From positions 2,805,001 through 2,869,000 of the forward strand of contig WHVY01000002.1 in NCBI GenBank assembly GCA_022266195.1: DNA of 64,000 bases, given 5' to 3'. Both the position numbers and the translations under genes were made by a program. Below the pieces are notes generated by a model that was not told where the DNA came from, did no database searches, and saw only the letters and a list, made by a program, of their open reading frames with translations. This DNA comes from Tetranychus cinnabarinus. Taxonomy: Eukaryota; Arthropoda; Arachnida; Trombidiformes; Tetranychidae. Shown piece after piece: positions 13,834 through 26,100 of this stretch; position 1 is the stretch's first letter; the number at the start of each line of letters is the position of its first letter.

Positions 13834-14760
13834 GTTGAGACTTAACATTAACAATCACAATCAACTGTAACAAATTCAATTTACTTATGTTATTGTAAGT
13901 TTGAAAATGTTGCCAATGTTAATTGATATCATCTTTTAAATTCATTGACTAAAATACAAGCACAAAATCACAATAAACGCCTTTGATTATTCATTTGATT
14001 ATATTTAATCAATTGATATTTGGTTAGACAACAAAACATTATTGACAAAGTTTTTCTCGTATCGGCTATAAGCTTTGCCTTTAACCTTTTCATCTCGTTG
14101 CTTCCATAAAATTTTGTCTCTTTGCTTTTATATTAAATACATCTTCAACCTCTTCTTCTTTCACTTTCTTAATTGTTCTGAAAATGGATTCTTTCTCCTT
14201 GTGTTAACCAGTAACTTGATTATTCATGATGGATGCTGCTTTCACGGTCTTAGCACAAGTCTCTGATTTGGGTATATTCAGTACCAAGTTAGTTCACTGG
14301 AACTTCACCAAGTCTATCAAGTTTATCTTTCCTATTTCTATCAACCTCACCTACAAATATCCGGATTGTGAAGGGTGTTGTGTAAAATAACTTTTTGCAT
14401 CAAAATTTCCAGTCTCACATAAAATCTGTTGAGCGAAGACAATTGTAAGTTCTTTCACATAACACCCTTTAAAATAGTCTCCTGCCTAAAGCTGTCCCTT
14501 GCTTGTGGAGAAAATTAGTGCCATTTTCAATGATTTGTAATGGCTAGATTTGTAAAAGATGGGACTCGCGTCGAGGGACAGTTTCAGGATAAGGATGTAC
14601 AGAAGGTTCGGAAAAATCCTTCTGCTTGCGCACTAAATTAAGATGCGCTATCAATTTTTGACTTATTTTTGTACATTCCAAATCCATCGATTTTCTCGAG
14701 CACTCAAATGGAGTACTCGTGTACTTAAGTCCACGCAAATCATTTGTCATGACTCATGAA
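13834..14760. other. 5' flank of PAN-domain gene copy 1
   Basis: The first ~390 bp are homologous to the 5' flank of copy 2 (29311-29700), for example tcaattgatatttggttagacaacaaaa, so promoter sequence was duplicated with the gene. No clear TATA box was identified. A 107-bp inverted-repeat piece at about 14366-14472 has the ends AAGGGTGTTGTGT and ACATAACACCCTT and is probably a small MITE. Confidence 0.5.
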
Positions 14761-15770
14761 AGGTGAAAATAAAAGAAAGATATTATAAAATGAATTTGTC
14801 AATCAAAACATTATTAATTCACTTCCAGTAATTGTTCCCAAACAGTTGAGCCATTTGAAGGCTTTGCATTATGACAATCATAAGTAAATCGGATAAGTTA
14901 AACAAGATCAATTAACTAACTCTAGTTAATTCCAAACTTTCTCTGAAAAATAAAGTTGAACATAACTAACAAACAGATTGAACTTAAAGGCTATCATAAC
15001 AGTGAAGTTATCATTACTGCAAAGGATATGTATCACGAAAAATGACCTTTATTGATTTGACAATAAACTTGATTTCCTGAAATTAGACATGAAAAGTTCC
15101 GTCAGGTTTCGTTTACAATTGGTCTCTAAAGTTGAAACGTTTTTTCAACTGAATCTCGCAAACGAAACTCGATAGAAGCTCAACTTTATTAGAATGATAT
15201 TATTGATATTAGCTTCTACCAGCTTCTTGGTATTGAATGGCAAGAACAATTTTCTTCAGAACGCTTGGATCGCATAATACAGATTTTCGCTTGTTTAACT
15301 TTGAACGATCGATATTGGATTAGATTCGTGTCAGGCTTGGTTTGATCAGTACTAAAGCAGAAAAGATAGTAAATACAGGGTGCTCAAATGGGTTCTAAAC
15401 TTTAAAGTTCTACAATTTTTTTATTCAATTATTTTTGAAATTTGAGTTCGTTTAAGGTAGTTATGATTTAGATTTATCAAATTTTCAAAATATCTTGAGC
15501 AGAAACTACAGAAACGGTCAACTATTTTTTCAAGTTTTTTCATCATTTTAGCTGCTTTTTTTGATATTGCTTCTTTCAAAGCAGGAATCGATTTTTTTAT
15601 TCAGATTGTAGTTAATCATTCAGAGAATCTCATAAAAAGAAATTATAATAGAATTAACCAGAATCAGAAGTTAATCACTAACTTGCGCTTTTACCGGAAA
15701 ATAACAGCGTTGAACTGCTACAAACTAAAATTTTAAAGTTTTAAATACGTTGATCGAAATCCAATTTTGA
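14760..15770. repeat. Dispersed spacer repeat, copy 1
   Basis: This block recurs at 21880-22440, 30190-30740, 48770-49020 and 58990-59350. Landmarks are gtcaatcaaaacattattaa, ccagtaattgtt and aaaggctaccataa. In three cases it stands upstream of a serine protease homolog gene. No protein family is recognised; the short open frames in it are not conserved between copies. Confidence 0.65.
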
Positions 15771-16095
15771 TTCTTAAAGATCAAGAAAAAAAGCTAACTC
15801 CGAGTGATGATGCATCTGAGCCAGAAAGGCGATGAGCAGCAATAGCAACATGTTGATCATCAATCAATTCAGCAGCACAAAATTTGCGATTTTAATTGTT
15901 AATTGAACGAAAAGAATCACGATTAAATTAAATGACCATTAGTAAAATGAGTAAAAATAAAGTGCCATACTTACTCAATAACCCCTTACAAGGTAATTCA
16001 GTCAATTTTTCTACTAATTTTTCAGGAGCTGTGTAACCAGTAGAATGAACACAGTCTAAACAAAATTATGAGTTAATTTTCCAATATCATTAGTA

Positions 16096-17711
16096 ACAGA
16101 TGATTCTTAATCAGTGTCCATGTGTTTGCTATGTAAAAAAACAAGTCAGGGAATTCCCTTTATTCTTTAACCACTTTTACAAATCACTTCAGTGGCAAAG
16201 GCCAATCTTGCATCTTTATGCCTTTTGGTCAAAACTAGCTTTCCACATCTCGTATTTGGGTCAGAAACAGGTCACCAGTGGTTAGTTCTAGCTGAACAGT
16301 AAACTCAATGATTTAATGACTACTTCAATAATTTTTGATGATTTAGGGTGTTTTGACTTTAACCTGAAAATTTGATTTGTTTCATTTTCTGTTAACTCTT
16401 TGCTTTTACCTATTACCTAATGTGCACATAAATTATTGTGATGTCATAGAAATTTAATATGGACTGACCTTCTAACCTCAATCTAAATGCAGTGGCTCGA
16501 AATTCGATAATTGAAGGAACTTTTGTCAAAGTCAGCAATAAGGTATGAACAGTAATGTTGTCAAGTTATGGCTCTAAATGGACAAAGACGTCAAAATCTG
16601 ATTTTACCTTTCGTCAAAAAACCATATATTTTCAATGGAAAAGAGACTTTTCAAAAAAGGACTTAGATTTCGAACATTTCGAGAGATAATTCCCAAATAA
16701 AAGATCAGAACTTCATCAACAGAAGAAAAGTGACCTTCTGTTCTTTTTATTTGAAAATAATCTCTCGAAATGTTCGAAATCTAAGTCCTTTTTTTGAAAA
16801 GTCTTTTTTCACTTCGCAAAAAATTCATTTTTTATCGGATCTCCGTGAAATTTGGTTTCAATGTGGACCTAAAACTTTTGACCGATCTATTTTGAGTTAA
16901 ATTAGGTGAATTAAATCATTTATAACAAATTTGAGATCAAATTTGGCATTTTTTCGAACTTCAGAACCCTAGTATGAAGTTGAAAATATATGGTTTTTTG
17001 ACGAAAGGTAAAATCAGATTTTGACGTCTTTGTCCATTTAGAGCCATAACTTGACAATTTTTGCTCGAAATTAATTAATTTTTTCACAACACATTCTTGA
17101 AAAGTTTAGCTCTATTTTGACGGTTGAATGGTGCCTATGAGTCTAGTTTAACTGTCGCAATTAAATTTTGAAAAATTAGCCCAAAACATTACTGTTCATA
17201 CCTTAGTTCCAATTACTGAACATCTTACAAGCTACGAATCAAATTATACACAAAGTTAAATTACCTTACAATGTTTTTGCATAGCGAGCACATTATTAGC
17301 TATTAATCATTAAAACAATCACCAACTGCCGAAAACTTCATTAACCTTGTTGTCTAATATGCCAAACAAGAGAGAAACGGTTAAACGCACAAATCTACAT
17401 TGCAAAAGAAAATCGTTTTTTCAACGAAACTAAATGAAATTCTGTCTTTAAATTTCTATGTTTCGTTAAATTTGCAGATGATGATGAGATTGACAGTTGA
17501 ATGTTGAAAAAATTCATCTGAATTTGATTTGTTACATTTCTTTTGATAGCATTTGATTGAGCCGAAAGAGTCAATGCAAAGTCCATTTTCAATTTGTAAT
17601 ATAATGTTGATCAAAATTTGTCCCTCTTAATTGAAATTGAGAATAAAGGGAAATCCCATACATTTTTTTTTCCACAGCAAACACATGGACACTAATTAAG
17701 ACTCATCTGTT
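16096..17711. mobile_element. Inverted-repeat element upstream of serine protease homolog copy 1
   Basis: Left end 16096-16165 (agatgattcttaatcagtgt, then ccatgtgtttgc and gggaattccc) is mirrored at 17640-17711 (gggaaatccc, then gcaaacacatggacactaa and catct). The matching element before copy 2 is shorter (30736-31534), because this one holds a nested 663-bp insertion. Both end only a few bases before the promoter of the downstream gene. Only the right end remains before copy 3 (about 60090-60152). Confidence 0.7.
16541..17203. mobile_element. 663-bp nested foldback element with TA duplication
   Basis: The ends AGGTATGAACAGTAATGTT and AACATTACTGTTCATACCT are exact mirrors, flanked by TA at 16539-16540 and 17204-17205. 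Further inverted stretches pair 16580-16635 with about 16982-17040 and 16655-16706 with 16755-16803, so most of the element can fold back on itself. It is non-coding. Related pieces lie near 34680-34750. Confidence 0.8.
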
Positions 17712-17726
17712 TCCGATTGATTTTAG

Positions 17727-17733
17727 TATAAAA
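17727..17733 (+). promoter_or_regulatory. TATA box of serine protease homolog copy 1
   Basis: TATAAAA in the context gattttagTATAAAAGaatcagctac. The same context stands before copy 2 (31551-31557) and copy 3 (60170-60176). It lies 110 bp upstream of the ATG. Confidence 0.7.
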
Positions 17734-17842
17734 GAATCAGCTACAAACGAATCTTAATCACTCTAGCAAAAGCTAAAGAATCATCAACAGTTCAATTTAA
17801 AGTATCAACAAAAATCCTGTTAATATTAACTCAACTGTTACA

Positions 17843-20351
17843 ATGAGTTTAACTTTGTTTGCTTCCATCTTCGTCCTTTTGATCAACCAGTCCTTCGCTT
17901 GTGGTAAGTCAGTCAATGAATTAAACTACTTACACTCAAATTCAAAAGTCATGCATAAACATGATAATCAATGAAACTCAGTTCAATAAGCGAAATGGAA
18001 CCTGATTTTAATTTTAGAGTTTGTTTATGATCAGATCAACATTTGAAAAACAAAAATTTGATCTTCACTTTCAATTGCGATTAGTTATAACAATTTAATT
18101 TAAATAGCATTATATCTTTTTTGTCAAAATTCATGCATAATTAGGAATAACATGGAAGATAATGCTCAGTAGTCGATCGAACCACCTTTCATTTCAATCA
18201 CTTTTATCATTCTATTCTTCATAGAGTTTACAAGATTCTTAATCAACTCATCAGGTACTTCGTTCCAACAATTCAGAATCGCGCATTTAAGCTCAGAAAT
18301 TGATGAATATTGCTTTCCATGAGCATAAATTTTTCTTGATAACCACCCCCATAGGTTCTCTATTGGGTTTAGGTCAGGAGATAACGGAGGCCAATCTAAG
18401 GTTCGAACCTCGTTTGTTTCGAGAAAAAGTTTTGTTGAAAAAGATCGATGGATTGGAGCATTATCTTGCATAAAAATATAATTTCCATCGGTTATAAGTG
18501 GGCCAACAGGCAATAAATACTGAGCAAGAATATCTTGATAATCATTAGAATTACTTTTGGGCTTTACAAAAGCGATTTCTGTTCGCCCTCGCGCTGCAAA
18601 GCCTTCCCAAATCATTACACTTCCCCCACCCCCTTGTCTCTTCGAAAAAATTTCTTTCTCCTTACGAAGGTCATACCAAAAACATCGGAGGCCATCAGGT
18701 CCATCCAAATTCCATTTTTTCTCATCTGACCAGATAATTTGAGACCATTCGTCAGCACTCAGTGATACCATTTCCTTGGCAAATGCTAATCGTTTAGCCT
18801 TATGAGCTTGACTCAGTGTAGGTTTGCCTTTGTGTTTTCCAAATTTTGTATTTGGGTCAGATCTTAGCCTTCGATAGATTGTGGATACTGAGCATTCTAA
18901 ATGAAGATCATTTTTGACCTCAGCACAACTTTTTTTGCCTAATTTTGCCTCCTTAACGATCGCTCGATCATCACGCAAAGAAGTTACTTTGGGTCTACCT
19001 GTTCGTTTTCCTCCATTTGCACCTCTTAAAAATCGACTGATAGTTGATTGATTTTTTCCGACTATTTCGGCGAGTTTACTCTGAGGCCAATCTGGATGCT
19101 CATCATGAAGCCTTAAAATTTGCTGTTTCTCGTCGTTTGTTAGCTCTCTCCTCATGATGTCAGTTCTTGCATTGAATTGAATTGAAATTGCAATTGAAAT
19201 GAATAAGGAATAGATTAAGATTAGAATGACACAAAAATTTTCAAAAAATGACCTAAACTTACCAATTTATGACCAATTATGCATCAATTTTGACAAACAA
19301 AAAGTTAATATAAAAACTTCAGATCGCGGAAAACTGGCCTTAAACAATAGACTAATCACTTTAAATTATTGTAAACAATTAACATGCTAATGGGAATTAG
19401 TTTCTATGGTTTAGTCCCCGATCGAAAAATGTGCGCCTTTTTTAATCAAATTTTTATTGTTATGCATCACTTTTGAAATTGAGTGTATAACATTGAAAAT
19501 TAACACATAATTTTGTTTAGACTGTGGTAAGGCAATTGATTACACTGTGCTGGAAAAATCAACGGGCTTGTTGAGTCGATTCCCTTGGTATGTGGTTATT
19601 GAGTAAGTATGACAATTTATATTTTATTCATTTTCCCTTTTTTAACCTAATTCTATCATGATTCTTTACGCTCAATTAAGAAATGAAAATTTAAAATCTT
19701 GCGGTGCTGCATTGATTGATGATCAACATGTTGCTATTGCTGCTCATTGCCTTTCTGGTTCAAAGGCAGCAACCCTCAAAGCTCGGCTAAACGATAACTC
19801 AACAAAATCAGTATCCTCCGTTTGGATTGATGAGCGATATAACAACAAGACTGGTGCCTATGATTTTGCTGTATTGACTTTGGCTTCTCCAGTTGGCTCT
19901 CAATTCACACCAATTTGTTTACGAGATTCACCTTCAATGCCAATGCCTGCAACTCACCTTATAAGTCCCAAAGCTGGTAAAAATGTTGAAGATTACCCTT
20001 ATAACTATCCTGATAACATTCCAGGTAAGTTGATTAAAAATAAATTTCTGTTGCTTCATTTTTAACTATTCATTATGAATTTAATTTTTCAATCTAGGTT
20101 ACAGGTGTCCTTCTCCTGCTACCCGAACTCATTTATGTATTGTGAATCCTGGCAAAGCAGATAATACATGTGCTGAAGGACCATACATGCGAGGTGAAGT
20201 AAATACAAGATTTTACCTTGCTGGAGTTACTTCTCGTTGTTTCTCTTCTGGAAAGCCAGATCTATTCACTGATGCTAAGCATTACATTAAAAAGATGCGA
20301 GAATTGGCTCCAAAAGGTTGCTGGAAAGACACATATGACTACAGCCGATAA
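17843..20351 (+). CDS. Secreted serine protease homolog without catalytic serine, copy 1
   Basis: Four exons (17843-17903, 19521-19602, 19681-20024, 20098-20351) give 741 nt and 246 residues. A signal peptide covers about residues 1-19. The trypsin fold is clear: FPWYVVIE, CGAALIDDQHV, the catalytic-histidine motif AAHC, the aspartate strand YDFAVLTL, and the C-terminal part THLC through YLAGVTSRC. The usual GDSGGP motif is gone: the sequence reads C-A-E-G-P-Y-M, three residues shorter and with no serine, so proteolysis is not expected. No R-IVGG activation site is visible. Such serine protease homologs act in other arthropods as cofactors or binding proteins; the role here is unknown. Intron 1 is about 1.6 kb because it holds a Tc1-like transposon; copy 2 shows the empty intron. 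Confidence 0.85.
17933..19485 (-). mobile_element. Complete Tc1-like transposon with IR/DR ends
   Basis: 1553 bp. The outer repeats CACTCAAATTCAAAAGTCAT (left) and its near-mirror ending in ttttgaaattgagtg (right) both contain ATGCATAA. TA is duplicated at 17931-17932 and 19486-19487. A second internal pair (gtcaaaattcatgcataatt at about 18124 and its mirror at about 19277) gives the IR/DR arrangement known from Tc1-like elements such as Sleeping Beauty. It carries one uninterrupted transposase gene. The paralogous intron at 31722-31783 lacks it, so the insertion followed the gene duplication. Confidence 0.92.
18166..19155 (-). CDS. Tc1-like DD34E transposase
   Basis: 329 residues in one intact exon. 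The N-terminal ~100 residues hold paired-like helix-turn-helix segments (LAEIVGKNQSTISRFL) followed by a basic linker with GRPK. The catalytic triad is D144 (IWSDEKKW), D231 (MQDNAPIH) and E266 (LNPIENLW), with 34 residues between the last two, the Tc1 signature. It would cut and paste its own element by binding the terminal repeats. The length is normal for the family (about 340) and there are no stops or frameshifts, so it may still be active. It lies in reverse orientation inside intron 1 of the host gene. Confidence 0.93.
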   Translation of the reverse strand: MRRELTNDEKQQILRLHDEHPDWPQSKLAEIVGKNQSTISRFLRGANGGKRTGRPKVTSLRDDRAIVKEAKLGKKSCAEVKNDLHLECSVSTIYRRLRSDPNTKFGKHKGKPTLSQAHKAKRLAFAKEMVSLSADEWSQIIWSDEKKWNLDGPDGLRCFWYDLRKEKEIFSKRQGGGGSVMIWEGFAARGRTEIAFVKPKSNSNDYQDILAQYLLPVGPLITDGNYIFMQDNAPIHRSFSTKLFLETNEVRTLDWPPLSPDLNPIENLWGWLSRKIYAHGKQYSSISELKCAILNCWNEVPDELIKNLVNSMKNRMIKVIEMKGGSIDY

Positions 20352-22794
20352 TATGTTTAATCGAAATCCATTCTGAATCGAAATTATGAGTAACATAAGT
20401 TACTGAATCTGAAAAATGTTTGTTTCTCTTTGAATAAATAATTACATATCTCTAAATTCATTTCTATTATACATGAAGGTACAATTTTCGGGCGTCGTAC
20501 GGGTTTTTGTTCTATCTTTTTCGACTGTACAGATATTTTTAAGTTTTTTGCACTGTTTTACAAACTTTGTTAGTCACTTGCCAATGTTCTGAAATAATTT
20601 TGTCATTAAGTTCTGATAAAAGCAATTTATAGCCGATTGAATAGGACACTTCATCATGCGCGAATTCGAGCAAATTGAAAAATAAAGCATTGATGTGATG
20701 GAGCAGTATTATTCTGCTACTCAATCGGTGCCAGGGGCAAGAAAAGCCCTATAGAGTTATTCTGGACTGAAAAATGTCCATAGTATCTCAGCAATCTGTC
20801 TATGAAAGCCTCATTGAATAACATTGGGTCTGAAAATGACTTTTTTTTGCGCAGGCGCCATTTTGACCTGCGATACCCGAAAAATTTGACCGGTCTATAT
20901 CTTTGTTTCCCCTTTATTCAAGATTATTTTCTGTGAGAATGAGCTTGATTGACGAAAAAATAAAAAAGTTATTCAAAAAATACAGGCTGACATGTTTTGT
21001 GGCGGACCCTGTATTTTACTATTTTTTCTTCTGATCTCATTCAATGTTGATCGTTCAAAGTTAAGCAATCTAATGGCTATAATTTAAGACTCAAGAAGGA
21101 AAAATGAAGCTGATTGCGTTTCTCGTATAATTAAGAAATATTTTTCTAATAAAGCTCAGCTTCTATCGGGTTTCGTTTGCGAGAGTTCATTGAAAAAACA
21201 CTTTAACTTGAGACTGTGAGCGAGGGTACAATCTTACGGAACTTTCGATGTCTTAGGGAAAGTATTTTCATACATTCGCAATGAAAATTCTCATCAAGTT
21301 CTTTATTTTGTCTTAATTATTTAACTTATTATATAATGAAAGATCGTTTAGTTGAGGTGCGGGCAAAAAATGGTTCTAGCACTTATTATTATTATTAGCT
21401 CTAAATTAACTTAAACTGTTGACTTTCCTCAATGCCGTGCAACAAGTTCTGTGATAATAAATTTTTATTTTTTAAATTAAATTGAAACTAACTGACCGAT
21501 TTGGTTTGTACAATAACATTTAATAACTAAAGCAACTTAAATTTGCTAAAAAAACACTGACTTTTTGGTAATTGTTATGCTTAAACCAGAACTAACCAGT
21601 GTCCTTAATGCTATACATCACAGTGTTCTGTCGAGTACCCGGTTAAAGCCTGTTTCTCAGTCTCCATCTAGTGATAATGGGTTTCAGAAAGTGGCAGTGA
21701 TATTCAATTTTGCAGCTACTGGTTCAGTGAATATACAGTGTATCTTTGAGCACACTGAAGGTTTGCTTATCATTTTCATCTTTCACTCCCCAGTTTTTGA
21801 TTGATGTCGATTTCTCTCGAGTACTCAAATTGAGTTCTCTGGTACTTAAATACTTGTAAGTCATTTGTCATGACCATGACTCATGAAAGGTGAAAATAAA
21901 AGAAAGATATTATAAAATGAATTTGTCAATCAAAACATTATTAATTCACTTCCAGTAATTGTTCCCAAACAGTTGAGCCATTTGAAGGCTGTGCAAGTTG
22001 AACAAAACTATCAATCAGACTGCACTTAAAGGCGACCATAACAATGAAGTTGAATACTGCAAAGGATATCACGAAAAACTGACCTTTGTCAATTGGAAAA
22101 ATAACTTAATGTCCTGAAAGCATAATAGTTAGGATCAAGATGCATCTAATTTTACAAAATGAACCAATTGTTGTTGTGTAGTACCAACAAGGAACAAAAA
22201 TCAACGAAATGTTCAGCTATTTTTTTCATCGTTTTAGCTTCTTTCAGAGTAGAAATCGATTTTTTCTTCAAAATGTAGTGAACCATTCAGAGGATTTCAT
22301 AACAAGAAATTAGTATTCGATTTATTTATTGAAATCTAGTTAAATCATCGATTTGCGCCTTTTCCGGCAAAAGTCAGAAAGTTTTAAACACGTAAATCGA
22401 AATCCTATTGAGTCTGAATGATTCAGAAAAAAATCATAGATTTGCTGCAGCCGTTAGCGCGATATTAAAATTAAAGTCTAAAAGCTCAGTTGAATAAAGT
22501 GTATGAAGTCATCAGTTTATTAGAAATGTTTTACAAACCATTTATTCAAAAAAATTCAATTTAAACAATAATATAATAACTTTAGTATGAGTACCAAGAA
22601 ATCATGAGTAACATACATTTACGTTACTTAATCTGAAAAAATTGTTAATTTCTGAATAAATGGTTGCATATCTCTATCTTATTTCTGTACTACTATCTTT
22701 TATTTTGATCTCGTCCAACCCCGAATTAGCATCGGAATGGAAGCAATGTAATGGCTATAATATACAACTCAAGAAAGAAAATGAAGGGAATCGC
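20352..22794. other. Intergenic repeat-rich spacer of unit 1
   Basis: A transposon end of the Tc1/mariner style (ggcggaccctgta at about 21001-21013) closes a ~250-bp stretch without a visible partner end. 21030-21280 resembles 32740-33150, the 3' flank of the second serine protease homolog. The dispersed spacer repeat occupies 21880-22440. No intact gene is seen. Confidence 0.5.
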
Positions 22795-22899
22795 TCTCGA
22801 ATAATTGTAAGACTTGCTCATCGTCTGAATACAATTATGGACTATGATGAGATTATGGTGATTGGTGCGCAACGGAATACCATCCGAGAATCAAAATAA
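22795..22899 (+). pseudogene. ABCC transporter relic (H-loop region)
   Basis: An open stretch reads AHRLNTIMDYDEIMVIGA, the H-loop end of the second nucleotide-binding domain of ABCC/MRP transporters, where the family consensus is IAHRLNTIMDYD. Nothing before or after belongs to a transporter. It is a scrap of about 35 codons, fused to repeat DNA upstream. A second scrap from the segment just before it in the family order lies at 33455-33610. Confidence 0.7.
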
Positions 22900-23192
22900 A
22901 GATTTGCTTTAGGAATACAAAAATGTATTTTCGCACAAATAATTTTTGGGAAAATTACTAATTGAAAAAAACATCACGAGAGCTTATTGCAACTCTGATG
23001 AATAAATTTTATCACCATGTTTTGGCAAATTATCAGAGTGGCTCGCAAGTTTTTTAAAACGACTTAATCGAATTCTCTTGCTTTTGTTGCATTTTGTGAA
23101 CAAGATGTGATAATTTTTTTTCGTAATTATAACAAGATAAACGATGATTTGCAGCGATTTATTAACAATTTCATGTCCTGAGATCTTGAGAT

Positions 23193-26100
23193 TCAATTGA
23201 TATTCTCAGCATGTTCGTCTACTTGTTTTGTCCAAGTGAAATTTTCCTCAGCTTCTGAAACATTACTTATTTTTTTAAATTTTGTGTAACCAAATGCTGC
23301 AGCGAATCCCAATAAAGCACTGACAAACAAGAACAGCATAATTATTCCGAAGGCACCTGATCCACTGGTCCCTTGAGCTATTGAACTTGTTTCTTTCCTT
23401 TTCTTTCCATTTGATTCCCCTTTCAACTCGTAATTTGAACAATCGCTTCCTTCAGTGGTCTTAGTATTTGAACTTTTAACTGAAAATTGAGTCAATGAAC
23501 AAGAACTTTCTGTTTTACTTTTAGGGCAATAATTAAATGATTTACATCCAGTTTCACCATCGGACCATCCATGACATAATGATGCACATTGTTCAAAATT
23601 TAAATTAATTTCAGTGTAAAGCACATCTGATACGATTTTGTTGCCAGTCTTTTGGTACTTTTCAGATGCTTTGGCTAAGTAAATTACAGAATGTAATGAA
23701 AAAGAAATTAATAAACAATAATTAGACAATACAGAAACTCGTAAACAATTTTCAAGAATACTAACGAAGAAATACGCTACACTCTCCATCATATTCAGTA
23801 GCTGCATCTGAATAAACACCACCAAAACTGCAATGATAATTGCAATATTGGAATGAAAAACAATCAGGTGAAGCATGACATGATTCTGCACAAGAGTAAA
23901 TACTTTTGTCGACTGCGATTGAAGTCTGTGTTTTCAATTTCCTTTGAGGTACTTTTAAGTAATCATTGATAACATTTAAAGCGTAAATAGAACATGTTTT
24001 GTCTTGTTCGACGTGTGATTCATTATAAGAGTCTTCAGTTAATAAGCTGCTGACTCTACAGTCACCATTTGAACAGAACGAGAAAGTATTGCATTTGAGT
24101 TGCTCTGAATTATGACAGGTTCGATAACAACCAGCTAAAGTTTTTACAGCTGGTACAGTCACAGTAGCTTGATCATTTCCATTTAATTTTGCATCATATC
24201 TTATTTTGGATTGTAAGTCATCAGCCGAGGTTCCATGGTTTTTCGTTTTATCGATAACATCAATTAATCTATAAGATTGAACTTGAAAAAAATACAAAAC
24301 AAATTTTGATAACTAGTTTCGTGGTCACGAGTGCTTATTCACACTTTTGAATCTCACATTGAAAACTGATACCATTTAATTGGAAAATTTGAACATTTTG
24401 TTTAGTTAACTCGTGAAATAATGATAGTCTTAAGATAATGGTTGCATACCTATGGATTCCACGATCAGAGAATTTTGTGTTTTGTTTCAAAAACAATTGA
24501 TACTGCTAAATGGTACTTGATTAAAATTTTGTGAAGGATTCAAAAGCTATAAGCGCTCAAAAGGGGAATTATCTCACCGGTAGGCTCATTATAGCTAAAG
24601 GCGGAGAAGCACTTACCATTATATTCACTATTCATAGGGTAAAGTTTTCCTACGTTTTTCAAAAAAGTATTTTGAATTTTATCGATTGGTATTTCTTGAT
24701 CAATGCGATGCAAATTATGTAAAGGAAAGTGATAGATGCTGCATGGTTCTCCTATTTCTGTATCTTCCTTGAGATCATCAAAATTTGTCAAATATCCACA
24801 AGAAAAATCTGATGGTCTATAAATTACTACACTGAATAAGAAAAGAAAAGCAAAATTATTAGTTTCCATTTGAATCAAAATAACCAGGTTCAGAGATATA
24901 TACGTGATTGTATCTTGAGATTTTGATAATTTGTCCAGACATTCAAATTCAGTGCTTGCTTGGATCTTTTTCATCTTTTTAAATGTATCTGCACTAACAG
25001 ACATAGTTAGAGAGTTGAAAATATCTGAAAAAAAATTTCAACAATTGAATTAAAATGTATTAATATCAAATGTCAAATTTAAATTACATTGCAAATTAGG
25101 TGAATCCAGGATTGTCACTTCTATTTCAAGTTGTGCGTCATTGAAATTATATTGCAGGTTATCCACTCGAAGTGGGCTGATATTTTCGGATGAAATAATG
25201 GAAGACATGAACCTTTGTTTCAACGCGTAAAGTTGACTTGTCGTTAGTTTTTGTGAAGAACGATTGTGACCTGAAAGTGGAAAAGAAAATTATCAGTTAT
25301 AAGTACATAAGATCAATTAGCAATAGGCCTTATATAGCCTTCCATCTTGCATCCATTTTACATTGTATTTATATGACTTTCATTACAGTCAATGGCAAAT
25401 TTTGGAAGGTTGCTAATAAATCATATTTACAATTATTCAAAAAAATCCGCACTTATTTTTCATCTTCAGAGAATAAGCCAAATTAAATACTCAAATCTGT
25501 TGCTAACACTAGAAAATAGCTAGAAATCTGAATCTCTAAGAAAAATGTTGTCTTCGTAGACTGCATCGAAACAACCCAAGATCCCAGCTCAGTTTTTGCC
25601 AACGGTAAATCTTGACTATAACATACCTTCACGTTGTAATTTGAAGGCGAGGGTTAATGTTTTATCACTGGTCAAGTATTTACAATCTTTTAATGTAAAA
25701 ATATCATGAAATTCATCTTCAGATCCGGCCTTTTCAAAGTTGATGAAATCTCTTGTAATTCCATCTGTCAATGTGTAAGTTTTTTTCTAGAAAAAGACAA
25801 AAATATGTAAAGCAGCATTAATATTTTGCAAATCATAATCATTAAAATGAATACTTACTGATGAATCCAATTGATAGATAGCTATTGTGGTACTGACAAG
25901 AGTATAACCAACAAATATTTCACTGTCTTGCTAAAAGCCATTTTGATTGAATATTTTAGCACAAATTGAATGAGAAATGAAAAATTAAGTTACACAAGAA
26001 AATCATATGTTTTAGTTATCTTATAATAGCCTTATTTTCACTATTTTCACTACATTTACATCTGTTTCACTTTATTACAGTTAAAATTGTTTAACGTAAT

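Noticed and set aside
22660..22899. A 79-residue secreted peptide gene with a hydrophobic N-terminus
   Set aside because: The second half is an ABCC H-loop fragment and the first half is repeat DNA also seen after the other pseudoprotease copies.
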